Below are positions 1 through 8,904 of a stretch of 64,000 nt of DNA, in pieces. Origin of the DNA: Chitinophagales bacterium (GTDB lineage Bacteria > Bacteroidota > Bacteroidia > Chitinophagales > CAIOSU01); the NCBI GenBank assembly GCA_040877935.1, contig JBBDNB010000033.1, forward strand, positions 24,495-88,494. The letters are read 5' to 3'. Position 1 is the stretch's first letter. Every line of letters starts with the position of its first letter. The notes below the pieces were generated by a model. The model was not told the origin of the DNA, ran no database searches, and saw nothing but the letters and a program-made list of their open reading frames with translations. The position numbers and the translations under genes were made by a program.

Positions 1-1934
1 GTGTCTTTGCAGCCATAGGTGTAATTCAATTGAATGGCCTCAAAAGCATTCAATTTGCCATAGCCCCAGGTATTGTCGGGCAATTGATTGCCGGTATAAG
101 TATCCTGCTTGGCTGAATTGATGATTACATCTTTTACTTCCCTGAAACATGCATCGGGATTTTTTTCAAAAAACAAAGCAGCAAAACCAGCCACTACAGG
201 CGAGGCCATACTGGTACCTCCATTTCTAAAATGCTTGCCACCAATGGCTACTTTTTGGCGATCGCTATTTCCCAAAGAAATATTGATCTGTGCCTGATTG
301 CCGGTGGCAATAGTAGTACTTCCAGTTGCCGAAATATCGGGCTTTGTCCTGCCGTCCCTTGTTGGGCCCAAGCTCGAAGTCGGATTTATTTGATTCACAA
401 ATGCGGCTTCACCGGTTATAACTAGGTTTGAATCCACATCCAGGTAATCAGTTCTGTTGGCATAATTCCCCACAGAAATCACTTTATCTGAAGCCTGTAT
501 GCTACTAACCATGCTCTTTTGATTGTCGGGAAACTTGTAGTTCACAATTTCAGGCATGTCATTTACAGAAGGGACATTTTGGACAATATTGGAATTGCCA
601 ATAAGCACCTGACTTCCCCAACTGTCAAAAGAACCAGTTCCGGTAGTGCTCAATCGCCAGTAATGAGAAGAATTACTTGCCGCAATATTAAAATCAAGGT
701 AATAATAACCATCTTCTTTTAATTCTGCACGGATAACTACATTGCCAACTCCTACCAAGTTTTCACTGATGGTTTCGGTTAAATTTCCAGGCTCTAGATT
801 AAAATCCTGCTTGATATTGAAAAAATCCGTAGCCGCCAATGTAGCAGGTGCTGAACCAGCTCCGGGATCATCAGCCGAAATCTGAAAATACACACTGTCG
901 AAATCTGCTGTATCAGACCACAATTGTATTGAAACATTATTCAAAACATTAGTGTAGCTGTACCATGTAAAAGCCGTATCTGCCGTTACCTCATAGCCCA
1001 GGTGATAATTAAATCCTCCGGCATTGCCATTGGCCATAACCACTGCTCTTCCACAACGCTCTTCCAACAATCCATCTACAATTTTAGAAGCCATATCCGT
1101 GCCGTCACGTGAGCCAAAATAGGTGCCCAGGCTGCCGTTGATTACACAAGGTTTGCCCATAGCGTCCGCTTTCTTGAAAATATAATCTATACCATCAATA
1201 AGTCTGCTTAGAAATGTGGCTTCGAAATTAAATGCAACTACAATCAGATCAGATTCTGGAGCCATACCTTTGAATCGACCTGTGGCTCTGCCATTTCCTG
1301 CCGCAATTCCTGAAACAGTAGTGCCATGTCCATTTGTCCCAACAGGTTGTTCAAAATGCGTACAATTGCCCTGATCAATATCTACCTGGTTCCACTGCTG
1401 TCCATAATTATATGGTGCCGGGCTATTTACATTGCTCACCCTTTGGTCCCATATATATTTAATCCGAGTTTGGCCATTGGGTTTTATAAAATCTTCATGT
1501 TCAAACCAAATGCCGAAATCCACTATTCCAACAATAACATCTTTTCCGGTATAGGCTTGGCTTAAAGGGGCTGCTCCCTGGTGAATGGGCAATATATTGT
1601 TCTTAATGATGGCCGTATCTGCCAATGGAACTACCGGAATATCTGCATTCTCCACAGCAATGATGGCCGATTCATCCAGAAAAGGTTCTAATTGCGAAAG
1701 TGGAATATTGATGTGATGGTATTGGTCAACACCGTATTTGTAATATCCCCCGTGTTTTACTACTACTTTTTCAACAGCAGAAGTTTCGCCTTTTACAAAA
1801 AGATTAAGGTCGTTTTTCTGAAATTTCTCACTGTTGATCAGACTTCTGGAGAATAAGTCTAATTTGCTGTTTTGCTGAGCAAAAAGTAAAAAACTGCTAT
1901 TGAGCAATAAAAGAAAGATGCAATACCTGATCAT
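1..1934 (-). CDS. S8 (subtilisin-like) exported serine protease, 3' end outside window
   Basis: The reading frame is open from ATG at 1934 to the window edge (644 codons visible, C terminus missing). Residues 1-19 form a signal peptide ending FAQQ. The S8 catalytic triad is readable: Asp139 in GIVDFG (the family usually has DTG or DSG), His203 in NGHGTTVSGIAAG and Ser575 in GGTSMASPVVAG. The roughly 370-residue stretch between His and Ser is far longer than in minimal subtilisins and must hold an inserted, probably beta-rich domain. It acts outside the cytoplasm. Because the C terminus is cut off, a T9SS sorting domain can be neither shown nor excluded. It is transcribed away from the Fe-S operon at 2182, with a 247-bp divergent gap. 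The protease family is secure; the substrate is unknown. Confidence 0.93.
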   Translation of the reverse strand, partial: MIRYCIFLLLLNSSFLLFAQQNSKLDLFSRSLINSEKFQKNDLNLFVKGETSAVEKVVVKHGGYYKYGVDQYHHINIPLSQLEPFLDESAIIAVENADIPVVPLADTAIIKNNILPIHQGAAPLSQAYTGKDVIVGIVDFGIWFEHEDFIKPNGQTRIKYIWDQRVSNVNSPAPYNYGQQWNQVDIDQGNCTHFEQPVGTNGHGTTVSGIAAGNGRATGRFKGMAPESDLIVVAFNFEATFLSRLIDGIDYIFKKADAMGKPCVINGSLGTYFGSRDGTDMASKIVDGLLEERCGRAVVMANGNAGGFNYHLGYEVTADTAFTWYSYTNVLNNVSIQLWSDTADFDSVYFQISADDPGAGSAPATLAATDFFNIKQDFNLEPGNLTETISENLVGVGNVVIRAELKEDGYYYLDFNIAASNSSHYWRLSTTGTGSFDSWGSQVLIGNSNIVQNVPSVNDMPEIVNYKFPDNQKSMVSSIQASDKVISVGNYANRTDYLDVDSNLVITGEAAFVNQINPTSSLGPTRDGRTKPDISATGSTTIATGNQAQINISLGNSDRQKVAIGGKHFRNGGTSMASPVVAGFAALFFEKNPDACFREVKDVIINSAKQDTYTGNQLPDNTWGYGKLNAFEAIQLNYTYGCKD

Positions 1935-2181
1935 AAGACAATTTTGAGCTTTTACTATAAAATACTAATCAACATTTAAGGCAGTTTCAGAATCTTGAAT
2001 TTTAGACCTTAAACTTTGTCAACAAATCAAACTTATTGAATTTTATTATACTTTCACCGCGATTTATCAACAACACCACATCTTAATTGTATCAATTCTA
2101 AATTTAGCAAATAATACTGCATTTCTTTAAAAAGTGAATTAATACAAGTAATTTAGACCCTCTAAAAGCGCAGCAGAAAAT

Positions 2182-3543
2182 ATGGAGTTAGTTCAGATTA
2201 TCGTATTTATACTTGTATTTGCATTGACACTTTTTCTCTTTTTCAAGGAGGCAAAGTTTATTTACCGAAACATCAAACTTGGCAGACCAAAGCAAATTGA
2301 CGACAACAAAAGCGAGCGGTTTAAAAGAATGCTGCTGATTGCTTTTGGGCAGAAAAAAATGTTCAAAAATCTAATTCCGGCTTTTCTGCATTTGGCCATT
2401 TACGTTGCGTTTTTGATTACCCAAATAGAGTTGATAGAAATTCTTATCGATGGATTTACCGGAAAACACCGCTTGTTTTTCAATTTGGTAGAAGGATCTG
2501 CAATAGGCGAAGGAATTTACATCGGCATCATTACTACAATTGAGGCCTTATCCATTTTGGCATTTATTGCAACCATTGCTTTCCTGGCAAGAAGAAATTT
2601 ACTAAAAGTTCCCCGCTTAACCATGTCGGAAATGAATGGCTGGCCTAAGTTGGATGCCAATATCATCCTTTTTGTAGAGTTGTATTTAATCATTTGCATA
2701 TTCTTGATGAATGGTGCAGATATGGCTCGTGAAAAAGCTTTAACTGGCGAGGATTATGGTTTTCCAATCAGTGGTGCTTTAATGCCTTTGTTTGCGAATT
2801 TTAGCCCTGATACATTGAAAATTTTAGAGCGCATTGGCTGGTGGGGACACATCTTAGGGGTGTTTGCTTTTTTGGTTTACATTCCCCACTCAAAGCATTT
2901 GCATATCATGCTGGCATTTCCAAATGTATATTTCAGCAGGCTATTTGAAAAAGGCAGACTGAACAATATGGAGGCTGTCACCAATGAAGTAAAATTGATG
3001 ATGGATCCCAATGCCGATCCTTATGCAGAACCTGAAGCTTCAGAGGGTGGAGAAGAAGAAGTTCCTGAAAAATTTGGAGCCAAAGATGTTCAAGACCTGA
3101 ACTGGAAACACCTCTTGGATGCATACAGCTGTACCGAATGTGGAAGATGCAGTGCTGCATGCCCGGCCAGTCAGACCGGCAAAAAACTATCTCCCCGTAA
3201 AATAATGATGGACACCCGTGATAGACTGGAAGAAGTGGGAAAAGGCATAGATGAGCACGGCCCTGATTTCACCGACAATAAATCTCTTCTTGGGGATTAT
3301 ATCACTACTGAGGAATTAAGAGCATGTACAACATGCAATGCCTGTGTAGAAGAATGTCCGGTTTCTATCAATCCATTGGATATTATTTTTGAATTGCGCA
3401 GACATTTAATTATGGAAGATTCCAATTCTCCGGAAGAATGGAATCTAATGTTTAACAATATTGAAAATAACGGAGCTCCATGGCAGTTTTCTCCAACAGA
3501 CAGATTGAAATGGGCTGATGAATTAGAAAAAGGAAAAGCGTAA
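2182..3543 (+). CDS. Membrane-anchored 4Fe-4S electron-transfer protein (HdrE/HdrC-like)
   Basis: The 453-aa protein has an N-terminal half with about five hydrophobic segments (near residues 3-22, 55-80, 105-130, 155-178 and 217-245). The last carries several His residues (GHILG and HSKHLH), as expected for a cytochrome-b-like, NarI/HdrE-type membrane domain. The C-terminal half has two ferredoxin motifs, CTECGRCSAACP from Cys317 and CTTCNACVEECP from Cys382. By family knowledge such proteins pass electrons between quinone and a soluble CCG-domain subunit, and that subunit follows 6 bp downstream. Physiological donor and acceptor cannot be read from the sequence. The gene is first in a three-gene operon. 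General function is fairly certain, the specific pathway is not. Confidence 0.88.
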   Translation: MELVQIIVFILVFALTLFLFFKEAKFIYRNIKLGRPKQIDDNKSERFKRMLLIAFGQKKMFKNLIPAFLHLAIYVAFLITQIELIEILIDGFTGKHRLFFNLVEGSAIGEGIYIGIITTIEALSILAFIATIAFLARRNLLKVPRLTMSEMNGWPKLDANIILFVELYLIICIFLMNGADMAREKALTGEDYGFPISGALMPLFANFSPDTLKILERIGWWGHILGVFAFLVYIPHSKHLHIMLAFPNVYFSRLFEKGRLNNMEAVTNEVKLMMDPNADPYAEPEASEGGEEEVPEKFGAKDVQDLNWKHLLDAYSCTECGRCSAACPASQTGKKLSPRKIMMDTRDRLEEVGKGIDEHGPDFTDNKSLLGDYITTEELRACTTCNACVEECPVSINPLDIIFELRRHLIMEDSNSPEEWNLMFNNIENNGAPWQFSPTDRLKWADELEKGKA

Positions 3544-3549
3544 AAATAT

Positions 3550-4338
3550 ATGAGCAATACAGTTCCAACAATGGCCGATATGTCGGCCAAAGGTGAAGAA
3601 CCTGAAGTATTATTCTGGGTAGGATGTGCCGGAAGCTTTGATCAAAGAGCACAATCCATTACCCAGGCATTTGTAAAAATCCTGAATCATGTGGGGATTA
3701 AATTTGCTGTGCTAGGCACCGAGGAATCCTGCACAGGCGATCCCGCCAAAAGAGCCGGTAATGAATTCCTGTTTCAAATGCAGGCCGTTACCAATATTGA
3801 AGTTCTGAACGGCTATAATGTTAAAAACATCGTTACTACCTGCCCGCATTGCTTCAATACATTGAAAAATGAATATCCTGCACTGGGTGGAAATTACAAA
3901 GTGATACATCATTCGGCTTATCTCCAGCAACTGATAGATGAAGGCCGCATCAAACTAAAAGAAGGCGGATTTTTCAAAGGCAAGAAAATCACCTATCACG
4001 ATTCCTGTTACCTGGGACGAGCCAATGACATTTATGAAGCACCAAGAAAAGTTCTGGAAGCATTGGATGCAGAATTGGTAGAAATGAAACGCTGCAGAAC
4101 CAAAGGGCTTTGCTGTGGAGCCGGTGGCTCGCAAATGTTCAAGGAAGATGAAAAAGGAGACAAACGGATCAATCAGGAACGCACGGAAGATATGCTGGAC
4201 AGTAAATCAGAATATGTTGCGGCAGCTTGTCCTTTCTGCATGACCATGCTTGGAGATGGCATCAAAGAAAGAGACAAGCAAAATGAAGTTAAAGTTTTGG
4301 ATTTGGCTGAACTAATGGCCAAAAGCGAGGGTTTGTAA
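3550..4338 (+). CDS. CCG-domain (HdrB/LutA-like) Fe-S oxidoreductase subunit
   Basis: The 262-aa soluble protein has two cysteine-rich CCG modules. The first includes VGCAGSFDQR and CPHCFN; the second includes HDSCYLGRAND, LCCGAGGSQMF and CPFCMTML. This is the CX(n)CCGX(n)CxxC pattern of HdrB, GlpC and LutA, which bind Fe-S clusters at the site of disulfide or hydroxyacid chemistry. It starts 6 bp after the membrane Fe-S gene and is followed 11 bp later by a 164-aa protein, so the three are almost certainly co-transcribed. Together the first two form a split HdrDE-like complex on the inner face of the cytoplasmic membrane. No methanogen-type or lactate-utilisation partners (lutB, lutC) are adjacent, so the substrate is open. 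Confidence 0.88.
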   Translation: MSNTVPTMADMSAKGEEPEVLFWVGCAGSFDQRAQSITQAFVKILNHVGIKFAVLGTEESCTGDPAKRAGNEFLFQMQAVTNIEVLNGYNVKNIVTTCPHCFNTLKNEYPALGGNYKVIHHSAYLQQLIDEGRIKLKEGGFFKGKKITYHDSCYLGRANDIYEAPRKVLEALDAELVEMKRCRTKGLCCGAGGSQMFKEDEKGDKRINQERTEDMLDSKSEYVAAACPFCMTMLGDGIKERDKQNEVKVLDLAELMAKSEGL

Positions 4339-4349
4339 ACAAAAAATAA

Positions 4350-4844
4350 ATGGCAGTTTTTGAAAACATTCCCGACCACGCAAGAGTGTGGATTTACCAA
4401 AGCAATCACAGATTAGAAGATCCACATGCCGAATGGCTGCAATCAGAAGCCAATGATTTTGTGGCCAATTGGGCAGCACATGGCAAAGGCTTAAAAGCCG
4501 AAGCTGCAGTATTACACAATTACTTTCTGATTTTTATGATTGATGAAGCACAGGCACAAGCTTCAGGATGCTCAATTGATGCATCTGTAAATTTTGTGCG
4601 TTCTGCTCAACTCACGCTCAAATGTGATTTCTTTCAGCGATTGCACATTACTTACCGAAAAGACAAAAACAGCCCTGTAGAATCTGCTGACCAGGAAACT
4701 TTTGAAAAAATGTTGGAATCTGGAGCAGTAAATGAGGATACAATAGTATTCAACAACCTGGTAAACAACAAAGCCGAATGGCTTGAAAAATGGGAGGTTC
4801 CGCTCTCCCAGAGCTGGCATGCAAAATTTTTCAGCAAAGTGTAA
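4350..4844 (+). CDS. Conserved Bacteroidota protein often mislabelled ABC transporter ATPase
   Basis: The 164-aa, mixed alpha/beta cytoplasmic protein has no signal peptide, no Walker A (GxxxxGKT), no Walker B and no ABC signature. From memory, homologues beside the same Fe-S gene pair in other Bacteroidota carry the database name ABC transporter ATPase, which the sequence does not support. It lies 11 bp behind the CCG subunit, so a role linked to that electron-transfer complex (assembly, regulation or an extra subunit) is an inference from context. Trp and acidic residues are frequent and no cysteine cluster is present. The gene itself is secure; the function is unknown. Confidence 0.8.
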   Translation: MAVFENIPDHARVWIYQSNHRLEDPHAEWLQSEANDFVANWAAHGKGLKAEAAVLHNYFLIFMIDEAQAQASGCSIDASVNFVRSAQLTLKCDFFQRLHITYRKDKNSPVESADQETFEKMLESGAVNEDTIVFNNLVNNKAEWLEKWEVPLSQSWHAKFFSKV

Positions 4845-4867
4845 CCTTTTTTTATGGCTTTCGTAAA

Positions 4868-5047
4868 ATGGGAAACAACCAAAAAACTATAGCCATGAAA
4901 AATTCAGGAACCATGAAAAAGATAGGCCGATTTGTAGTAGCATTTACAATATTTGCACTATACACCAGCTTTTCCCCATCAGATGGAACCATTGAAGACC
5001 CTTCAATAAGTTCTGCTGAGCAAACCCACACTGAACAACTTGCTTAA
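4868..5047 (+). CDS. Small putative exported peptide
   Basis: A short frame downstream of the Fe-S operon. In-frame ATG codons lie at 4868, 4895 and 4913. Starting from 4913 (with AGGA five bases upstream) gives a 44-aa peptide whose basic start (MKKIGR) and hydrophobic run (FVVAFTIFALYTSF) look like a signal peptide, followed by a short acidic/Ser-rich tail. It ends two bases before the convergent transporter gene's stop. No family is recognised. It could be a real small secreted peptide or a chance frame. Confidence 0.35.
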   Translation: MGNNQKTIAMKNSGTMKKIGRFVVAFTIFALYTSFSPSDGTIEDPSISSAEQTHTEQLA

Positions 5048-5048
5048 T

Positions 5049-6497
5049 TCAGGAAGTTAAGAGCATATAAATTGTTGTAATCAGTACACCTGTTAAATTG
5101 AGGTATATCCCCGTTTTTGCCATATCCTTTATTTGCAAATGACCCGATGCGAATATTATTGTATTGGGCGCAGTTGCTACCGGCAACATAAACGCAAATG
5201 AAGCAGAGATGGTAGCCGGGATCATCAATAATTCTGGAGAAATACCTGCCCCTACTGCTATTGCAGCAAGTAAGGGTAAAAACAATTGCGTAGTCGCCAT
5301 ATTAGAGGTCATTTCCGTTAAAAAAGTGAGACAAAAGCAAACCACCAAAATACTTACAAACACAGGCACTTCACTCACAAAGCTGATTTGCCCTGCCAGC
5401 CATTCGCTCAATCCGCTTTCCTGAAAACCAGCGGCCAGAGCAAAACCACCTCCAAAAAGCAAAATTACTTCCAGTGGCAATTTCTTAACATCTTCCCAGT
5501 GCAAAAGGCGTTTGCCTTTTCCTTCTTTACTAGGAATTAAAAAGAACAAAGTAGCAATCAAAACCGCAACAGTTCCATCTTTAAAATATTCAGGGTGTGC
5601 AAACAATTCTGACCAACCAGGCAATTTGATAAAATTCAAATCCAAAGGTGCACGGGTAAACCACAATAATGCCATCAATGAAAACAGAAAAGACACCCAT
5701 TTTTCTTCATACTTCATTCCACCCAGATTTTTGTACTCATTTCTGAATAATTGAAATTCTTCTTTTGGCAAAACTACCCCAGAGAAATACATGTACTTTA
5801 TCAAAAAATAAGCAGCCCCCAGCATTAAAATACTTAATGGCAACATTCTTAAAAACCAGGCCAGAAAAGTAGGTGCCTGTTGATCGGGGAACAAGGTTTG
5901 AAACTGCGAAAGAAAAATCAAATTAGGGGGTGTACCGATGAGCGTAGCAATTCCGCCAATAGAAGCAGAATATGCTATTCCCAATAACAAGCCTATAGCT
6001 AACTTCTTAGCATGTGCGCTACAGGATTTATTTAATTGCGTTAAAACAGCAATTGCTGTGGGCAACATCATCATAGTAGTTGCAGTATTTGACATCCACA
6101 TTGATAAAAACCATGAAGCCAACATCATGCCAAGCAATACCCCGCTGATATTACTGCCGGTCATCAATATTATTCTTAAAGCAATTCTGCGGTGCAAATT
6201 CCATTTTTCCATGGCAAAAGCCACCATAAAACCACCAATGAAAAGCCACAGCACATGGTGCATATATTGCGGAGCAACATCAGCAGTACTCATAATACCA
6301 AAAAGAGGAAACAAAAGTACCGGCAACATAGAAGTTATGGCAATCGGCACCACTTCAGTGATCCACCAAATGGCCATCCAGAGGACAACAAAAGTCATGT
6401 GCGCAACTGTTGCATCCACACCCTGTTTTAGCAATAACAAATCCACAGCCATTCCCACAGCAGGACCAATCAAGCGCTTTAAAATGTCTATGAACAT
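5049..6497 (-). CDS. DASS-family (SLC13) sodium/anion symporter
   Basis: The 482-aa protein has about 11-12 hydrophobic segments spread along its length. Two hairpin tip motifs characteristic of the divalent anion:Na+ symporter family are visible, MSNTATTMMMLPTA in the N-terminal half and TSNMATTQLFLP in the C-terminal half. The motif GTPPNLIF follows the first. Family members import dicarboxylates (succinate, malate), citrate or sulfate with sodium across the inner membrane; substrate cannot be chosen from the sequence. It is monocistronic and divergent from gldL (193-bp gap), and convergent with the Fe-S operon. Length is typical for the family. Confidence 0.92.
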   Translation of the reverse strand: MFIDILKRLIGPAVGMAVDLLLLKQGVDATVAHMTFVVLWMAIWWITEVVPIAITSMLPVLLFPLFGIMSTADVAPQYMHHVLWLFIGGFMVAFAMEKWNLHRRIALRIILMTGSNISGVLLGMMLASWFLSMWMSNTATTMMMLPTAIAVLTQLNKSCSAHAKKLAIGLLLGIAYSASIGGIATLIGTPPNLIFLSQFQTLFPDQQAPTFLAWFLRMLPLSILMLGAAYFLIKYMYFSGVVLPKEEFQLFRNEYKNLGGMKYEEKWVSFLFSLMALLWFTRAPLDLNFIKLPGWSELFAHPEYFKDGTVAVLIATLFFLIPSKEGKGKRLLHWEDVKKLPLEVILLFGGGFALAAGFQESGLSEWLAGQISFVSEVPVFVSILVVCFCLTFLTEMTSNMATTQLFLPLLAAIAVGAGISPELLMIPATISASFAFMLPVATAPNTIIFASGHLQIKDMAKTGIYLNLTGVLITTIYMLLTS

Positions 6498-6690
6498 TAG
6501 GTAAGAAGATGATTTAAGGAAATGAAGTTAGGAATTTGTTTGGATGTGGGGAAAGAGTTAGGCTGTAGCATTCAAAACTAAAACTAATTTAGTGTCTTAT
6601 TTTTGATTTAAATGCACTACCTGTCTGTATAACTCTTTGAAAATATTGCTATATTAGCACACTTATAAAAAAGACCCTAATAAATTTTGA

Positions 6691-7215
6691 ATGCTTATGG
6701 CAACTAAAAAGAGAGAAAAGTTCAGTGCATTTAACCTGGCATATGGAATTGGAGCATCTATCGTATTGACAGGAGTACTTTTCAAGTTTTTACACTGGGA
6801 ATATGCCAATGAAATGTTATTTGTAGGATTATCCACCGAGGCAATTCTGTTTTTCGTTTCTGCATGGGAAAAAGTGGACACCGGATACAAGTGGGAGAAA
6901 GTTTTCCCACAACTTTCCAAGGAAGGGGAAACCAGTGCCGAGCAATTGGAAAAAGCAGTGGAAAATGCCATTGAAAAAGCCAACATGGATCCCCAGGTAG
7001 TTGAAAAACTCAGCAAAAGCATGGAGTTGATGGAACAGAACATTACCAAGATGGCTGAAGCCTCCAAAGCCGCAAACCTGCAAGACCAAATCAGCCGTTT
7101 GCAATCTGCTACTGAAAATTTTGAACATGAAATTTCAAAATTGAATAAAAATGTGGCTGAAATGAATAAGTATTATGAAAAAATGCTTGCTGTAATGGGC
7201 AACCGTGAAGCATGA
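6691..7215 (+). CDS. gldL: GldL-family motor stator subunit
   Basis: The 174-aa protein has two adjacent transmembrane helices (about residues 14-34 and 41-58) and a long cytoplasmic coiled-coil tail. In GldL the two helices form a pentameric proton channel around two GldM helices and drive type IX secretion and gliding. The ionizable residues reported for that channel have counterparts here: Tyr18, Lys32, His35 and Glu50, with the Tyr-Lys and Lys-His spacings (14 and 3) of the Flavobacterium protein. The tail is short compared with classical GldL. ATG at 6697 (MATKKREK) is an alternative start. gldM follows 61 bp downstream. No gldK lies upstream, which is unusual. Identity is strong; the cargo it drives is not known. 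Confidence 0.88.
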   Translation: MLMATKKREKFSAFNLAYGIGASIVLTGVLFKFLHWEYANEMLFVGLSTEAILFFVSAWEKVDTGYKWEKVFPQLSKEGETSAEQLEKAVENAIEKANMDPQVVEKLSKSMELMEQNITKMAEASKAANLQDQISRLQSATENFEHEISKLNKNVAEMNKYYEKMLAVMGNREA

Positions 7216-7276
7216 TCAAACACCCGGGCATACTTATTCCACTTTCTAATACAAAATATCATTAACCGCGAGGAGA

Positions 7277-8896
7277 ATGCAAAACAATCAATCACTACGA
7301 CAGAAAATGATCAATATGCTTTATTTGGTATTGATCGGAATGGTATTTATGAATCCGGTACTCGATTTCATTGAATTGTTTACTGATATGAACAAAACCC
7401 TAGAAAGGGCCAATTACAGAATTGAGCAGAAAAACAATCAAACACTAAAAACACTAAAAAGGGTTTTGGAAGCTGATTCTGCTAAATACCATGGTATATA
7501 CAGCAAGCTTGAAAAAGCCCGGATGATCAGCGACACTACTATTAACTTTCTGGATTCCATAAAAAACAGTCTAATAATCGAATCGGGCGGATACAGAGGA
7601 ATGCACATAAAATCTGCAAAAGATGCAACCATGTCTCACCGGAAAATGATTAAAGATGGTGTGGCCTTGGACATCAAAGAAAGATTGGAGACAGTCAAAA
7701 GCCAACTGCTTAACCTTATGGACGAATCTGAAACTGCCATGCTCGACACTGTTCTTATTACCACAGATACTCTCAGAAAAATAGATGGAAATCTAATGGA
7801 ATGGGAGAAATATTACTTCGATGAAGTCCCATTAAATGCTGTTATCGCTTTACTCACTAAATTTCAAAATGATATCCGACTCTCACAGTCAATGGTAATA
7901 AAAAAATACTATGATATTACAGAAAGAGGTTTCGATGTTTCTATGACAACGCCTGAAGCCGTTGAACTCGACACCATTTTGTTAGAAAAAGGAGTACGCA
8001 AGTTTGATGTATTTGACATTGGAGATGATGGTACCGCCCGGATAATTATACCCAATATTCCAAAACAATCACTCGGTGATGCAATGATTTATCAATATGA
8101 TGATGCAGGAAATATAATCGATAGTTTTGCATTTAAAAACGGAGTAGGTGAAATAGAACTGAACACCAGTCAAATAGGTGAGTTTAAGGTAAAAGGAGTT
8201 GTTAAATTCAGATATCCCGCTCCTAAAGACCCACAAGCCAAAGAATCAGGTAAAATCCAAGATGAAACCCTAACTCAAGAATACCCCTTTGAAATAAATT
8301 ACGATGTAATTAATCCACAGCCACACATCAGTCAAAAAGATTTCAATGTTTTATATGTTGGAGTGAATAATCCTATTAAAGTAAACCACCCTGAGCACAA
8401 TCGTGAGAAATACGAAGTCACTATTAGCCAGGGAGAAATAATAGATAATGGTGAAGAGTTTTTTGCTCGTGTAAACCGCACTGGATTTGCCTATGTCACA
8501 TTAAAAATACCGGATAAAAATGGTGCGATGAAAACCGTAAATACTGAGAAATTTATGGTCAAAGAACTACCTAAACCAACAGCTAAAGTTTACAATCGCG
8601 TAGGAGGTGACATGCCTTCAAAACTATTCAAACAGCAGAAAGGATTAAAAGTAGAATTGGACAACCTTCCTTATGATGCAAATTACAGGGTTGTAGAGTA
8701 CAAAATCACCTATATTAATTCCAATGGACTTGGAATATTTCGTGAAAAGGTAAAAGGTTCTTATTTTACAGGACGTGCCAAAGAATTAGTTGATCTGGCT
8801 CAACCTGGTGACATCTTTATTTTTGAAGAGATTTTTGTAAAAGGGCCAAACGGCAAAAATGAGGAAATTGAATCCTTAGTATTTAATATTAAATAA
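7277..8896 (+). CDS. gldM: GldM-family periplasmic motor shaft
   Basis: The 539-aa protein has one N-terminal transmembrane helix (about residues 13-32) introduced by RQKMINMLYLVLIGM, which is the GldM start signature (QKMINxMY). The rest is periplasmic, with a helical D1-like part (about 40-225) followed by beta-rich domains. It ends in FEEIFVKGPNGKNEEIESL, matching the last GldM domain. In T9SS the GldM dimer transmits GldL rotation to the GldKN ring. The helix after the start motif departs from the usual LALNVS sequence (here VFMNPVLDF), so this may be a paralogue and not the canonical secretion motor. The next gene is 8 bp away and encodes an outer-membrane-type protein, not GldN. Confidence 0.87.
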   Translation: MQNNQSLRQKMINMLYLVLIGMVFMNPVLDFIELFTDMNKTLERANYRIEQKNNQTLKTLKRVLEADSAKYHGIYSKLEKARMISDTTINFLDSIKNSLIIESGGYRGMHIKSAKDATMSHRKMIKDGVALDIKERLETVKSQLLNLMDESETAMLDTVLITTDTLRKIDGNLMEWEKYYFDEVPLNAVIALLTKFQNDIRLSQSMVIKKYYDITERGFDVSMTTPEAVELDTILLEKGVRKFDVFDIGDDGTARIIIPNIPKQSLGDAMIYQYDDAGNIIDSFAFKNGVGEIELNTSQIGEFKVKGVVKFRYPAPKDPQAKESGKIQDETLTQEYPFEINYDVINPQPHISQKDFNVLYVGVNNPIKVNHPEHNREKYEVTISQGEIIDNGEEFFARVNRTGFAYVTLKIPDKNGAMKTVNTEKFMVKELPKPTAKVYNRVGGDMPSKLFKQQKGLKVELDNLPYDANYRVVEYKITYINSNGLGIFREKVKGSYFTGRAKELVDLAQPGDIFIFEEIFVKGPNGKNEEIESLVFNIK

Positions 8897-8904
8897 ACAT
8901 CATC

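Noticed and set aside
4350..4844. ABC transporter ATPase
   Set aside because: No Walker A, Walker B or signature motif is present.
5938..6504. 188-codon plus-strand frame under the DASS transporter
   Set aside because: It mirrors the membrane-helix coding of the minus-strand gene and has no start context or recognisable features.
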